Positions 24,894-36,580 of a DNA stretch of 64,000 bases are shown piece after piece (the first letter of the stretch is position 1; every line of letters starts with the position of its first letter). The notes below the pieces were generated by a model. That model ran no database searches and was not told the origin of the DNA. It worked only from the letters and a program-made list of their open reading frames with translations. The stretch covers positions 126,836,714-126,900,713 of the forward strand of contig CM057460.1 of NCBI GenBank assembly GCA_030035585.1, written 5' to 3'. The translations under genes and the position numbers were made by a program. The DNA is from Dugong dugon. Taxonomy: Eukaryota; Chordata; Mammalia; Sirenia; Dugongidae.

Positions 24894-25199
24894 GATGTTG
24901 CAGTCTTGAGTCCCAAATCTGTAGGGTAGGACGTCAGGCTGGAAACTCAGCCAGGATTTCTATGCTATGAGTCAGGATTTTTTCTTCTCTGGGAAACCTA
25001 CTTTGGCTCTTAAGGCATTTAATTGGTTGGATGAGACCCACTTACATAATCAAGGATAGTTTTCTTTACTTAAAGTCAACTGACTGTAAATCTTAACCAT
25101 ATCTACAAACTACCTTCACAACAACGTCTAGACTAGCGTTTGACCAAACAATGGGGCACCATAGCCTTGCCCAATTGACACATAAAATTAGCCATCACA

Positions 25200-26735
25200 T
25201 CTGGCATCACGTAGGGCGACTGGTGTTTCATGCCTCAGGGCTCAGCCTTCTCTGGCATTAGAGCAGGGACCAGAGAAGACTCCACTCACCAGTCGTATGG
25301 AGGTCCCAGTTGCCATGCTGGATGTCCACCAGGCAGCGTCCTGTGTAGTGCTGAGGTGGCAGGCAGCTGTTTTTTGTTGCTAGCAGCTAGATCAGAAAGG
25401 CTGGAAGAGGCTGGACTGATAAAAAGTAATTCTATTGGAAAGTCTCAAATTTGGTTGTCATCCCTTCTTGCCTTTTAACATCAATTGCCTGGAAAGAATC
25501 TATAACCTGTTGTCTGAGGCATGACTATTTTCCTTTACTTTTATAAAGGCCCATGTAGGGCCTTCAAGTATTTCTTCTTATCTAAACAAATGAACAGTCT
25601 AGTAGCTGATTTCTCTTCTTCACTATTTGCTTTTTCCCAATCCCTTATATCTGCATATTTTCCTGTACACAGTTCTATCATTCTGATTCAAAGCCCAGTG
25701 GAACAGAGCTGAAAATGTCTACCCATAACATCTCTTTTCTCAGAACACTCTGACTCAGTCAAATCCACTTACTGAGCACCTATGAGGTGCCAGGGATTAG
25801 GGCATGTATTGGAGACATAATCTTGGACAAGACAGGGTCCTACATGTCCTCACAGAGCTTATCTTCATCAGCTATTGTTCTGAGACTGGTGGTAGGCTTT
25901 GCAAGAGGTTTGGTAATGTTCTGCCTTGAGCATTGGAGTAAGTTCAGGATTTGAAAGGAAGGATGTTCCAGACAAAAATATAAATGTGACTGTGTTTTAC
26001 CCAGTCAGTTTAGGGTGAGTGACACATATGTTAGAGCTCAAGGGTAGTTTAGGACTTGAGAGTACTTCTGACCCAGTGTTCCTCCCAATGCAGGAAGTTT
26101 TTCTACAGGATAGACTGTGCTCTCCCCTTTGGCTTCAGGGGATGGATATGCGGAAATAGAAAACATGCCAGACAGAGCCACTAGGTTGTTGTTCATCAGA
26201 AAAGTCAACTAAAATTTCCTCGTAGATTTATCCTTTTGGTTTTCCTTTCCTATTGAACCCTAGCCATTGTCTGGCAGAGCTGAAGTCCATATTGGATCTC
26301 ACAGGGGTTTGATACTTGAGGCTTCCTGAAGAATGAAAATGTTACTCCTTCTTACTATCCTGTCTCCCTTCTTGTAGAAAAAGATCATTGCTCTGATCTT
26401 TTTGCTGCTGCCCAGGAGATATTATTCTGTCCCTGATTCCTAGTAGCTGCTGTTGGGTGATTCAGGATGCTATCAAGGCAGGCTACGGGGGTGCAGTTTG
26501 GGCAGCATCATTGCTGGGAACACCAGGAACCAGAGAGGCAGCTGCTGTCAGAAGCAGGGGCTGTGGGTGTGTATGTAATGGGGATAGGGAGCAGGGATGT
26601 GTCTGAGCACAGAGGGCTTGAAGAGTGAAGAAGCAGCCCAGCAAGTGTGGCCAGACTCTGCAAGCTTGGTCTGTGCACCCAAACTGGAGGGGAAGGGAAC
26701 TCACTAGCCTTGAGACAGGCCCTGCCCTCATGCCA
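25200..26735. other. Unique sequence, no gene recognised
   Basis: Apart from the L2 piece listed separately, I see no repeat or coding feature. Several short frames occur without motifs. Confidence 0.4.
25752..25875 (-). mobile_element. L2 3'-end fragment
   Basis: 'Tactgagcacctatgaggtg' through 'gacaagacagggtcctacat' and 'cacagagctt' is the reverse complement of the L2 3' end. Confidence 0.6.
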
Positions 26736-26895
26736 TGTTTACTTTATGCCACTTAGTCCTCACAAAAACTGTGAGTTGAGCACTATAGGGAACTGAGGCC
26801 AAAGAGCTTAAATCCTTTCCCTGAGGCTACACCGCTACTAGATACTAGCCTCAAATTCAAACTCAGGCTTCCTGATTCCAAAACTTGTGCTCTCT
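26736..26895 (-). mobile_element. MIR SINE
   Basis: 'Ccacttagtcctcacaaaaact' and 'ggaactgaggccaaagagct' followed by 'tcaaactcaggcttcctgat' match the MIR core in reverse. Confidence 0.75.
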
Positions 26896-27229
26896 CCCCC
26901 AATCGAAGTCCCCTTGGTGGAAAGGGGCTTCTGTTCACATGACATTGTCTTTTGGCCAGCTCTCAGCAATACCAGTGATGCTGTCCTAGGACACTAGGAC
27001 AGAGGCTGGACTTCCTGCTGCCCTCTATCTCTCAGGAGCTGCTCCCTAGCTTCTACTTTATATTGACTCATGTCACTTGACCTGCCAATCCTCTTGCCCT
27101 GAGACCACCACACAGGACCATTTAGATACATTGAAGATTGGTGAAAATTTTAAATGTTCTCTAAAGACATGAAGACACAAATACAGAAGACTTGTTGATG
27201 AGTGGAAGAGAGATTGCAGAAAACAGGAC

Positions 27230-27322
27230 AGGAGGGAGAGAAAGAAAATGAAAAGAAAGATAGGAAGGAAGGAGGAAGGGAGAAAGAAACAGAGAGAAAG
27301 AGACAGAGACAGAGAGGCAGGC
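27230..27322 (+). repeat. Purine-rich (GAGA/GAAA) tract
   Basis: About 90 bp of A and G with interspersed 'gacaga' units. Confidence 0.9.
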
Positions 27323-27399
27323 ATAATTACCCAGGGGCAGAGTCAAAGGGGAGGTGGGGCAGGGCTTAGCTATAGTTTCCTTTGTTTACACATCCCGCA

Positions 27400-27655
27400 C
27401 CTATTCCATCTGCCTGGATCAAAAGCTCCCACCAAGGTTAATGGCCTTGACGGATCCAGCTTCCTCACAGCAACATACTTTGAAAATTATGAGCAAATTC
27501 AGGACCAGGCTCCCTGTCTTGGACCTGCTGGGGCAGTGATGAACCACCAACCACCCACTGGGTCAGACCTGCAAAACCCCAACCTCCAATATTCCTCTTT
27601 GGAACCCCAAGACTCAGCCCAGGTGCCCTATGGTTTGAGCTTCGTATCCTCCTAG
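27400..27655 (+). other. Unrecognised open frame, possible terminal exon
   Basis: Within a longer frame (27248-27655) the last 85 codons have a mixed, non-repetitive composition ('KVNGLDGSSFLTATYFENYE', 'PYGLSFVSS' then TAG). The upstream half of the frame is a purine-tract artefact. No family was recognised. The acceptor-like sequence upstream is poor, and no polyadenylation signal was seen close by. It may be chance. Confidence 0.2.
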
Positions 27656-29107
27656 AACTAGTAAAAATTCCATAAGTGTTTTGAGATAGGATAGTTTATT
27701 GACAGCTTAGTTTGTATGAGTTCTCCGTGTCCATTTATCTCCCCCACTCCCTTGTTAGAAGTGAGCTAGGGCTTTAATATTCTGTGCCTCAGGGGTTTTT
27801 GCAGGACAGAAAGGGAAACTACTGGAGATAAAAAGCTGTCATTTGCAAGAGTCTAAGATAATTAAAGAAAGGATGCTAAGGGCCTGTGTGAGCAATGACA
27901 GGGAGACATTTTCTCTGTTCCAGCTGTGAGGACGGACAGCATGAAAGCTCAGGTCCCGAGGAGGAGATGAAGTTCTGAGGGGATGACTGGGTGGTACACC
28001 TAGGCAGGCTGAGACTAAGGCCCTTCCTCCCCACACCCCCGCCCAGCAGGGAATCTGTTATTCAGTTAAGAGCCACCAGATTTCAAGGGACTGTGGTTTG
28101 GGCCACAAGGGGTGAGAGGCAACCTTGATGTTCAGGCAGTTGGTGCCTCCCCCCCGCCCCCGCCAACCCGGTTTTCTTAGTACAGTAAGCTTCCTGGGTT
28201 CCTGTCAGCCCAAGGAAGGAGGAATCCTGACAGCAACAATGAATCTCTTATCAGCCACCTGGATTGGCAGCTCAGAGTTGAATTTTAAATTTAAAGAAAA
28301 TGAAGTGAAAATTTTCAGATTGCAATTCATTGTTTCACTTTATCAAATTAAATTCTGAAAATAAAATAAGTCTCAAAACAAGTGATAGCACTTGGCCTAG
28401 TTCACCCAGGTGTCAGCTGCATGGCTCTCCCTCCAGCTATCCCTGTGGGTGCTGAGGTCAGTCAACAGCTCTGGGCACCTCTAGGGAAGATATACCACAG
28501 ATGCTGGGCTGAACCCCTGGCTGTGGGGGTGTCTGGCCTATGGACAGAGGTGGTGACGTTCGCCAGTCTTGGTGGTCAATCAGATCTCGGTGGTGCCAAG
28601 ACCAGCCCCTGGGACTGAGCCCTGAAACAGAGGTTCCTGCAGGATCCTGGGACACCTGCCTTTCTAGTTGGAATTCACCACTTTCATCTGGCATCATTTC
28701 TGCAACAAAGAGAGGGTAGTAAAGAGGAATGGCAGACTTGTGGGCGAAAAGCTTGGGAAAGAGATGGGAGTCAAGCTTATGTACCAAGCACGGCTTTGGA
28801 GAAGGAAAAGAAACAGAGGTGGGTGCTAATTTCCATCAAGTAGATGCAGTACAGTTGACGTCTACTTTGAGTTGGTTTGGCTTTTAAAATAAAACATTCC
28901 CCCTGCTAATAAGCTAGCAGGGCTTTGCTGCTCCTCTTTTTACAAGAGGGTGTGGATGACGTAGTTCTACTGACACTTTGCTGTGCTTTTTTCAACTGTA
29001 GTTTTTCATCTGCTCACACCTCTCTGCTACAGATGTATCCTTCATATTAACTCCTCTCTCTCCCACCTTACTATTTCTATAGGTGTTTCAGTCCTTTTAA
29101 TAAGCTC
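27656..29107. other. Unique sequence, no gene recognised
   Basis: A C-rich run lies at about 28147-28167. An AT-rich patch at 28265-28380 ends 'gaaaataaaataag'. No repeat family or exon was supported. Confidence 0.4.
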
Positions 29108-29320
29108 AGCACAATGCTGCTACCATTTATTGAGCACCAACTGTGTGCCAGGTCTGTGTTCAACACCATACAGGCACATACCTCACTTCATCTTTCTAGC
29201 AATTTTAGGTGTATTCCCTCCAGTTTACAAGTGAGGAAACAGGCCCAGAAGGTTCAGCAACTTGCTTAAGGTTACACAGCTTGTAAGTGGTGGAACTGTC
29301 TGACCCGGAAGGGTTTCCTG
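29108..29320 (-). mobile_element. MIR SINE
   Basis: 'Attgagcaccaactgtgtgc', 'tttacaagtgaggaaacagg' and 'cttaaggttacacagcttgt' follow the MIR core in reverse order. Confidence 0.85.
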
Positions 29321-30711
29321 CACTGCCTTCTGGCACTGTGCTGCTCCATGAGGCAAGAGGCAGCTCTTTCAATCTCACTCTGGTCTCTGTGATGTTGGTG
29401 GAGAGGTGAGTGAGTACTGCATACTAGCTGCTGCCCTCAGAGAGAGGCAGGAACAAACTGCCAAGGGTTCAGGGTGTTTAAACTCCTCCAGACCTGCTTG
29501 CCTTTCCAAGCAGGCCATCAGGGAGCCCCCAGGGAGGTAGCTGCTATTTCCAGCCCAGTGATCTGAGCAGGCCTCCCAAAGAAAGAGTTATTGCAAACCT
29601 GGTCTTTACGCCTCCTGCTTCCAGTGATTGCAACTTCTGGCTTTGGCTGGAGTTCTAGATTGCAAGATAAGGAAGGAGCTGTGCCAATTCTCTGGTCGCT
29701 TCTTGGCACTGAGCTCTTGTGTTTTTACAGCAGCGACAGGCCCTGCATCCTTCCTGGATACTCTGGGGTGAACACAAGCAAACTCACCTCTTCCCACTTC
29801 CCCAGCCCCTGGCATGTGGCTGTCTTGATTTGCTATGCTCAGTACCTCCCTTTGCTGGGAAGGCGTTTCCATATGGCCCCCATTAGACAGGCATGTTTTT
29901 CTAAGGGGCTTCTGGAAATGTGTTGCAGGTGGGCTCCTGGACACTTGGCTTGCCCACTGCATCCTCAACTCTATTTGCTTTGACTAATTGTGTTTTCTTT
30001 GCTGATTTGTCTGAGTAAAGTTTTTTTCCCTCACTTTCTCCAGTGTCTACACAGTGCATCTGGTACCCATTTGAATGGAGAGGGGGCAGGAGAAGGGCAG
30101 TTAATTGAAAGCTTGGCACTAGGCTACAAGAAGTAAACTGAGGAGAAAGGGAAGGATGGAGAGAGCTTGCCGAATGTGGTTGGAGTCTTTGCATGGTGCC
30201 CAAACTCCACAGCCTCCATGCCCTTGCTTGGTTTCTGTCCAGAAACAGAGCCTGGAGAAGACTAAGGTGGAGATCTCTATCTCGGCAGACCGAAAAAGAG
30301 ATTCTGAAATTACGTTGCAACTCCAGCTTTAGGATAAGCCCCACAGTGCTCCACACCACAAGAGAGGGAAAAGCAAATCTTTCTCCTGCAGAGTCCATGG
30401 CTTCTCAGCAGGTGGCAGGGTAGAATGAGGCCCTGATTGTTGGGAGTGGAAAAGGGAAAGAGCTGAGAAAGATCACCTGTGTCTCTATTCTTATACACGT
30501 CTCATTTGGACTCAGGCCTCTTGGTCTGTAGCAGGAATTTTGGCTCCAGACACTGGTCTGCTTCCAGGATGCTGAGTAGAAGTAAAAGTAAAGCAGCACC
30601 ATTTGGAATCCCCATTTCTGGCAGGGGCCCAGGACCCGCCCAGCAGTGGCACCAAGATAGGGGTGCTCTCTGTCTGTCTGCTTGTCTGTCTGACTGCGCC
30701 TCTGACTTTGA
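29321..30711. other. Unique sequence, no gene recognised
   Basis: GC-moderate sequence with several overlapping short frames on both strands (up to 165 codons at 29901-30398, minus). None shows a domain, and frames on opposite strands overlap, as expected by chance. Confidence 0.4.
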
Positions 30712-30890
30712 GAGACTGGAAAGAGCATAGACCTAGGAGTCATAAAGTTTGGAGTTCACATCTCTGCTCCTGCTAGAAATATGTTATCCAGCAAATGCCT
30801 GTTTGCTTTGGAGCCTCGGTTCCCCCATCTGTAGAATATGACACGTTACACATTGTTTCCAGGAGTAAATGAAAGGATCTAAAACACAAA
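30712..30890 (+). mobile_element. MIR SINE
   Basis: 'Ggaaagagcatagacctaggagtc' at the head, 'gttcccccatctgtagaat' in the body, 'aggagtaaatgaaaggatct' at the end. Confidence 0.7.
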
Positions 30891-30916
30891 TCAGATTTGC
30901 ACCATGCTAAGGGTGC

Positions 30917-30988
30917 TCCATGGTGGTCCAGTGGTTAGGATTCGGTGCTCTCACTGCCACGGCCCACATTCGCTTCCCAGTCAGGAAA
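30917..30988 (+). pseudogene. tRNA-Glu(CTC)-like pseudogene
   Basis: 72 nt aligned end to end with mammalian tRNA-Glu: 'tggtggtccagtggttagga', 'ttcggtgctctcactgcc' with CTC in the anticodon position, then 'ttcgcttccc' in the T-loop region. The acceptor and T stems have unpaired positions, so a working tRNA is unlikely. A SINE begins 13 bp downstream. Confidence 0.75.
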
Positions 30989-31000
30989 GCCTTTCTTCTT

Positions 31001-31169
31001 GGAGCCCTGGTGGCGCAGTGGTTAAGAACTTGGCTGCTAACCAAAAGGTCGGCCATTCAAATTCACCAGCCACTCCTTGGAAACCTTATAGGGCAGTTAT
31101 ACTCTTTCCTATAGGGTCTCTATGAGTTGGAATTGATTCAACAGCAACGGGTTTTTTTTTTTTTTTTTA
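31001..31169 (+). mobile_element. tRNA-derived SINE with RTE-like tail
   Basis: A well-kept copy: starts GGAGCCCTGGTGGCGCAGTG, contains 'gctgctaaccaaaaggtcgg', and ends 'tctatgagttggaattgatt' plus a long T-run. Confidence 0.92.
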
Positions 31170-31186
31170 AAGGGCTCTACAGACAC

Positions 31187-31722
31187 GTGGTGGCATTTGG
31201 CAAATCTGCTGCAAAAGATCTCTTTAAAGTGTTAAGCAAAGATTACTTTAAGGACTAAGCTGCTCCTGACCCAAGCCAAGGTGTTTTCAGTTGCCTCCTA
31301 TGCATGTGAAAGCTGGACAATGGATATGGAAGATCAAGAAAGAATTGATGCATTTGAATTATGGTGTTGGCAAAGAATATTGAATATACCATGGACTGCC
31401 AGAAGAACAAACAAATCTGTCTTGGAAGAAGTACAGCCAGAATGCTCCTTAGAAGCAAGGATGTCGAGACTTCGTCTCACATACTTTGGACATGTTATCA
31501 GGAGGGACCAGTCCCTGGAGAAGGACATCATGCTTGGTAAAGTGGAGGGTCAGTGAAAAAGAGGAGAACCCTGAATGAGTGGATCGACACAGTAGCTGCA
31601 ACAATGGGCTCAAGTATAACAACGATTGTGGGCATGGTGCAGGACCAGGCAGTGTTTCTTTCTGTTGTACATAGGGTCACTATGAGTTGGGACTGACTTG
31701 ATGGCATCTAACAACAAACAAC
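31187..31722 (+). mobile_element. RTE LINE 3' fragment with target duplication
   Basis: C-terminal coding region and 3' tail only. A 91-codon frame at 31281-31556 shows 'YACESWTMDMEDQERIDAFE' and 'YFGHVIRRDQSLEKDIMLGK'. Flanks AAGGGCTCTACAGACAC (31170-31186) and AAGGGCCCTACAGATAC (31723-31739) agree at 15 of 17. Confidence 0.9.
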
Positions 31723-31734
31723 AAGGGCCCTACA

Positions 31735-31895
31735 GATACTAATTTATTTAATCCACACAACCACCTAGGAGGAAGGAAATATCATCATCATCATCCCTGC
31801 TTTATGGATGAAGGAAGTGAGGGATGAGAAAGTTAAGTGACTTGTCCATTGTCTCACAGCCAGTCAGTGACAAAGTCTTTGTACCAGCCTTGTGC
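31735..31895 (-). mobile_element. MIR SINE
   Basis: 'Taatccacacaaccacctagg', 'ctttatggatgaaggaagtga' and 'gtctcacagccagtcagtga' are MIR core in reverse. Confidence 0.75.
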
Positions 31896-33084
31896 TCTCC
31901 CATCTCAGGAAAAACATGTGAAGCTCCTAGACCTGTGCCTGGGCAGAGAAGGCACTGAAAAGGCACATGCAACATTGTAGCCATTAGTCTTACTACCTCA
32001 GGGAAGCCAGAGCTGGTCAGGGTGTTATTCTGGCTGCCGTCTGGAAGGACAATGACACTGGAGGCCAGCAAACCCAGTACATGAATGAGATGTGAAGGAG
32101 GATGTCAGAGAGGAGACTCTAAGACGTGCTCACACAAGCCAAGTCAGTACAGCAACTCCAGTGGGGTGGGCATGGGTCACAGCATGAGGGTCAGCCCACA
32201 GGCCAGCTGCAGACCACCCTCTGAGGGCACACGGATCTCCCTTGTGGCAGTGCTCTTGAGATCTGCCTTGCCTATGTCTGATGGCACCAAGGAGTTGGCC
32301 ACCATCAGGCCTGATGGTGGCTCCTCCCTAACAGCTTGTCCTTGTGGCACATTGCTGTCTTCTCTTAACATGTCCAGCTTTAGGTGTCCTCTACCTGATT
32401 GCTCCTCCCCTGGCTGCCCAGTGCGTTCAGGCAGGGCCGGCACACTCCAGGGACTTGGCTGACTTCCTGCTGCTCCTTGAGAAGAACCGAGTCTCTAATT
32501 TTGGCCCTGACCACACCCTTCCCCACTCCCTGTCTGCACACTGTCATTGTGGTGTCACTGCTGCGGCAGCTGCTCCAAGCAGAGACTGAAGTTTCCTCAC
32601 AGAAAGGAGGCGGCCCAACTCTCACTGGTCGGCGGCTCAGAGCCCAGGCCACAGTGTACGGCCGTGGACTTCTTCCATCCTCTGTGGAAAGGTGACCTAC
32701 TTGGGTCTTGTGTTCATGAGGGTGGACAGGGACACTTGTGGGGAGAGAGAATGACTTGAAGAAGGAGAAAGGTGTGTTTACACACTTAGTGATCTGCTCA
32801 ACAGATCCCACCAGTTCGCCCATCTCCCAACCCCCACTTCCCAAAAGAGAAAAGAAAAAAGAGCTGGAGTGAAGAAAGTGTGGAGGGACAGAGACGACAG
32901 GGAGCATGCTGTGTGGTTGCCAATGTCACTATCAAATTCCCTGGGGCTGTGTTTATACACGAGCTTTATGTACTTTGCATACAAGTCTAATCAGGTTGAG
33001 CTACCTGGGCCTTGAAAGGAGTGCTCTCACCTGTTACCTCATAGGCCTCACTGGCCCTAGGGTGGAGGCAGCTTGCATAGGGCT
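31896..33084. other. Unique sequence, no gene recognised
   Basis: Overlapping short frames on both strands without motifs; none supported as coding. Confidence 0.4.
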
Positions 33085-33235
33085 GAGGAGAAGGACTTCA
33101 GAGTTAGTCCTACATGTGAGCTTTGGCTCAGCAAGTTAGTTCCCTTGTTTGAACTTCAGTTTCCCCTTAAGGAATGACAAAAGCCACTTAAACTACCTGG
33201 CACATAGTAGGCACTTAATAAATGATAGTCACTTC
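33085..33235 (+). mobile_element. MIR SINE
   Basis: 'Tgaacttcagtttcccctta' and 'acctggcacatagtaggcac' then 'ttaataaatgatagtcac' match the MIR 3' half. Confidence 0.75.
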
Positions 33236-35224
33236 TTTGCGAAGTTAACGGAGAAGGTTTTTTTGCATCCTCTCCCACTCCTACCATAAAATTTTGGACC
33301 ATCTCTCCTACCTTCCACGTAGGGCCTTCATACTCGTGTTGCACTAGGTTCCAGTTACTGTGAGGGCTGGATCGCTACCAGTGAGAGCAGGGAGATCTAT
33401 ATCTGGAACCCAGAGGATCTACAACAACGACTTTCTTGCCCAATGACTATTCAGCTGAATGGGAAATTCAGCAACCATGACCTCATAAGGGCAAGGCAAT
33501 TAAGGGATTAGACTTCTTGGGGATGAGGTCTTTGTCATTGTACAAAGCAAACAACTTAGGCCAGCTAAGTGCTGCCTGAGGATGAGAGAAATGGAGAATA
33601 GGTAGTAGAAAGGGAAATGATGAATATAAATTATGCCCTTGGGTTCAGCTGGAGCAGGGGGACCACAACTTATTCTAATCACCTTCTTTTATTAAGTCCT
33701 ACCAGAGGCTGCAGCCTTGAAGAGGACTCACTTAGACTGGGGCCATGACAAATATGATAGGTGCAAGGGACACCTGTTTTGCCCCACTTCAAATCTTCTC
33801 AGCCTCACTCCCTACTCTACTGTCTCTTGCAGTGACCAGGTCTGTACAGGCTTCACATCAGCTTCACTCAGCAGCCTGTGACAGTACTGGCCCCACGGCT
33901 TCTCTACACTGCTGTGGAACATGCCCACAGGATGCACTGGGTGCCCACCCAAAGACAACATGGAGATGTGGAGGAGCTAACCAAGGAACCACCCTTGACC
34001 AATGGGATAAATACTTGTCCATTTCATTTCCTGGGCAGAGAAATATGAGATGCATCCCATCTAGCTCTGCAGAGGGTCACATGGGATTGGTCATTGGTTG
34101 CCCATAGGAACAGCCAACTGAGTCATGCATCTTTGCCTTTCCCACTTTTCCTGTTTCACTCTTTGATTCTTTGCTGTAGATCCCTGGGATCCTTTCTCAT
34201 ATAAACTACTTGCAGATAAGCCTGTGTCTCTCAGGTTCAGCTTTTAGGAGAGTGAAGGCTAAAGAGCCATGTATAAGGTTCAAAGAGGGAGAAGAAGGTG
34301 TGAAACACTATTTCCGCAGAGTGCAAAAGTGAGCACATTGGGGAATTATCATAAAATTACCAGGTGGGTGCCTATTTGGGGTGTAATCACAAAACGCTTC
34401 GATATACATTTAATCTTAAATGGATTTTTGCTGAACAAATTTGACAGAAATTGAGAAAGGCAAGAAAAAGAAAATAATTGAAAATTTTTTAATTATAATG
34501 GTAGACCATGGAGTTAAGCAAAATAAGGGGCAAGTGAGGATTATAGGAGAAAGAACAGATAATGTAAAAGTGGTAGGGACAATGGATTGATAACAGAGAG
34601 TGGAGATTATTGAAATGCAGACTTTGGAAGTGGTACAGTTACTGATGATGGCAGTATTGGTGATGGCAAGGTTAGTGTCATGAACCTGGGTGTGTAACTG
34701 AGGTAGAATAGAGAATAAAGATTGTTGGAAGTGAGGAGGTCAAGGAACTCAGAGATCCAGGTATTGGATGGATCACTATTCTACACGGTTGTTGAAGTCA
34801 CCAAGAATGGTGACAGGAGTAAGGGCAGACAGCCAAGTGCTAAAGTCATTAATGAATGAAGGAGAAGAGATTGGTAGATGACAGAAGCAAGTAGGAGTGG
34901 CATGTGGTAAAGACTGATGGCATGAATTTCAAAGGATCTGGAATTTTTTGAAGGAGGAGGGAAGAGAATTGAATTGAAAATACAATAGGACATCTACCTG
35001 ACTTCAAGCCCTCTGATATGAGACTTCCAGGATGGGGGAAATGGCCTCTACTTGAGAGGCTACAGATGAAGTACAAACACTTGCAGGGGACAAGCAATCT
35101 TCCATTAGGACACGATATAGAGAGACTTTACTAAAAAGGACAAAGATACAGAACTTGCCGATGACAGATCCTAGTCTCAGGGTACAGAATGTAAATGTTG
35201 GGAAAAAGATAGGGAATGAGAAAA
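33236..35224. other. Unique sequence, no gene recognised
   Basis: A 120-codon frame at 33745-34107 has no motif. The 34480-35130 part is purine-rich and may be an unidentified old repeat. Confidence 0.4.
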
Positions 35225-35550
35225 TGGAGATAGTACTTACCTTGTAGGATTATTGCAAATCTGAGAGATAGTTTAAGTAAAGTGGCCAGTAGAGTGTCTG
35301 GTGAAGACGATGATGATGATGATGACAATCACAACAATGACGGTAATCACCAGAAGGACGAGAGATAAAGGCGAAGCATAGGTAATATCGAAAGAAGCAC
35401 TGGTCTAGGAATCAAGTGTTCTTGAATCTCATCCTGGCTCTACTATTAACTAGCTGTGCGGACAAATCAATCACCTTTTCTCTCTGGGCCTACGTTTTCC
35501 TTCTGTAAAATAAAAGGATTGGATAACTCTGAGATGGCAAGGTGGCCATG
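35225..35550 (+). mobile_element. Two MIR fragments and a GAT microsatellite
   Basis: A MIR piece at 35225-35305 ('accttgtaggattattgcaa'), a (GAT)n run at about 35308-35325, and a second MIR piece at 35390-35550 ('ttaactagctgtgcggac', 'cttctgtaaaataaaaggat'). Confidence 0.65.
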
Positions 35551-36159
35551 CATAAAATGTACGATAATTTTCTATAAAGCACTTTTTCAAAATATGTATA
35601 TTTGATGTTCCCTACTCCCGTCCCAAGAGGTCAAATGTCATTCTTGGGGGGTAAAGACCCAGAAATGTGTATTTTGGAAAAGTTTCCCAGGTGATTTAAT
35701 AAATGCTTCCCCTACTAACCTTATTTTCTTTCTTTAGGGAATAGCTTTGCCAAGAAGCTAGTCTTTCTTTTCCTAAAGGCCATCGCTCAGAAAATGATAG
35801 TGAGAAGGATACAGTTTGTCAGTCAGTGGTAGGTCAGAGCATTTATCAGAAAGGACCAGACGTCCTGAGCTCTGCCCTTAGTGGGCAGATGGCCAAAGAG
35901 TAGGCAGTAGTATTGTTACAGCTTCATTCTTTGGGCACTTGCCCATTCAAATGCGAAAAAGGAGAATCGAATCAGCTAGTTTTGTTTTTAGGTCAGAACA
36001 CACCATTTGTTGTTGACCAGTCCAGGCATTGGCTACCCTTGAGGAAGGGGCCCCTTGACCGGTCGTTGGGGTAACACATAGGAAGAACAGGTGCAGTAGT
36101 TGGGGAGTGAACCCAGCACGCAGAGCACAGACCTATGTCTTAGTCATCCTTGTATCCCT

Positions 36160-36580
36160 GTTGGTGTTGTTAGGTGCTGTTGAGTCAATTCCGACTCAAA
36201 GTGACCCCATGTGACAGAGTAGAACTACCCTACAGGAATTTCTAGCCAGTAATCTTTTTGGAAGGGGTCCTGGTGGCACAGCGGTTAAGTGCTCCGAAGG
36301 GTCAGCATTTGGAACCCACCAGCTGCTCTGCGGGAGAAAGATGTGGCAGTCTGCTTCCATGAAGATTACAGCCTTGGAAATCCTATGGGGCAGTTTTATT
36401 CTGTCCTATAGGGTTGCTATGAGTCGGAATCCACTCAACGGCAACAGGTTTTTTTTTTCTTTTTTAATCTTTACAGGAGAAGATGGCCAAGTCTTTTCTC
36501 CCATGGAGCCACTGGGTGGGTTTGAACTGCCAACCTTTTGGTTAGCAGCTGAGCGCTTAGCTGTTGCGCCACTAGGGCTC
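36160..36580 (-). mobile_element. tRNA-derived SINE, interrupted by another SINE
   Basis: Parts 36160-36258 and 36466-36580 form one minus-strand SINE, from the tail 'ttaggtgctgttgagtcaat' to the head GGAGCCCTAGTGGCGCAACA. A plus-strand SINE lies between them. Confidence 0.88.
36259..36465 (+). mobile_element. tRNA-derived SINE inside another SINE
   Basis: Starts 'ggtcctggtggcacagcggt', carries the long-form insert 'gggagaaagatgtggcagtc', and ends 'gctatgagtcggaatccact' plus a T-run. AATCTTT lies on both sides (36251-36257, 36466-36472). Confidence 0.88.

Larger units (their letters stand above)
17202..25199 (-). mobile_element. ERVL-like solo LTR split by an L1
   Basis: The outer parts, 17202-17359 and 24894-25199, together read as one LTR of about 460 bp on the minus strand, starting TGTGATGGCTAATTTTATGTG and ending 'ggagaaccctgacttataca'. 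It is a family I recognise in other mammals but cannot name with certainty. The L1 at 17360-24893 sits inside it. Confidence 0.75.

Noticed and set aside
27161-27346. Leu/Phe/Ser-rich frames that look like membrane segments (27073-27346, minus)
   Set aside because: They are translations of the purine tract read from the other strand.
29901-30398. 165-codon minus frame
   Set aside because: No recognisable family, and overlapped by plus-strand frames; composition typical of chance frames.
32380-32907. 175-codon minus frame
   Set aside because: No motif, and several overlapping frames on both strands in the same stretch.
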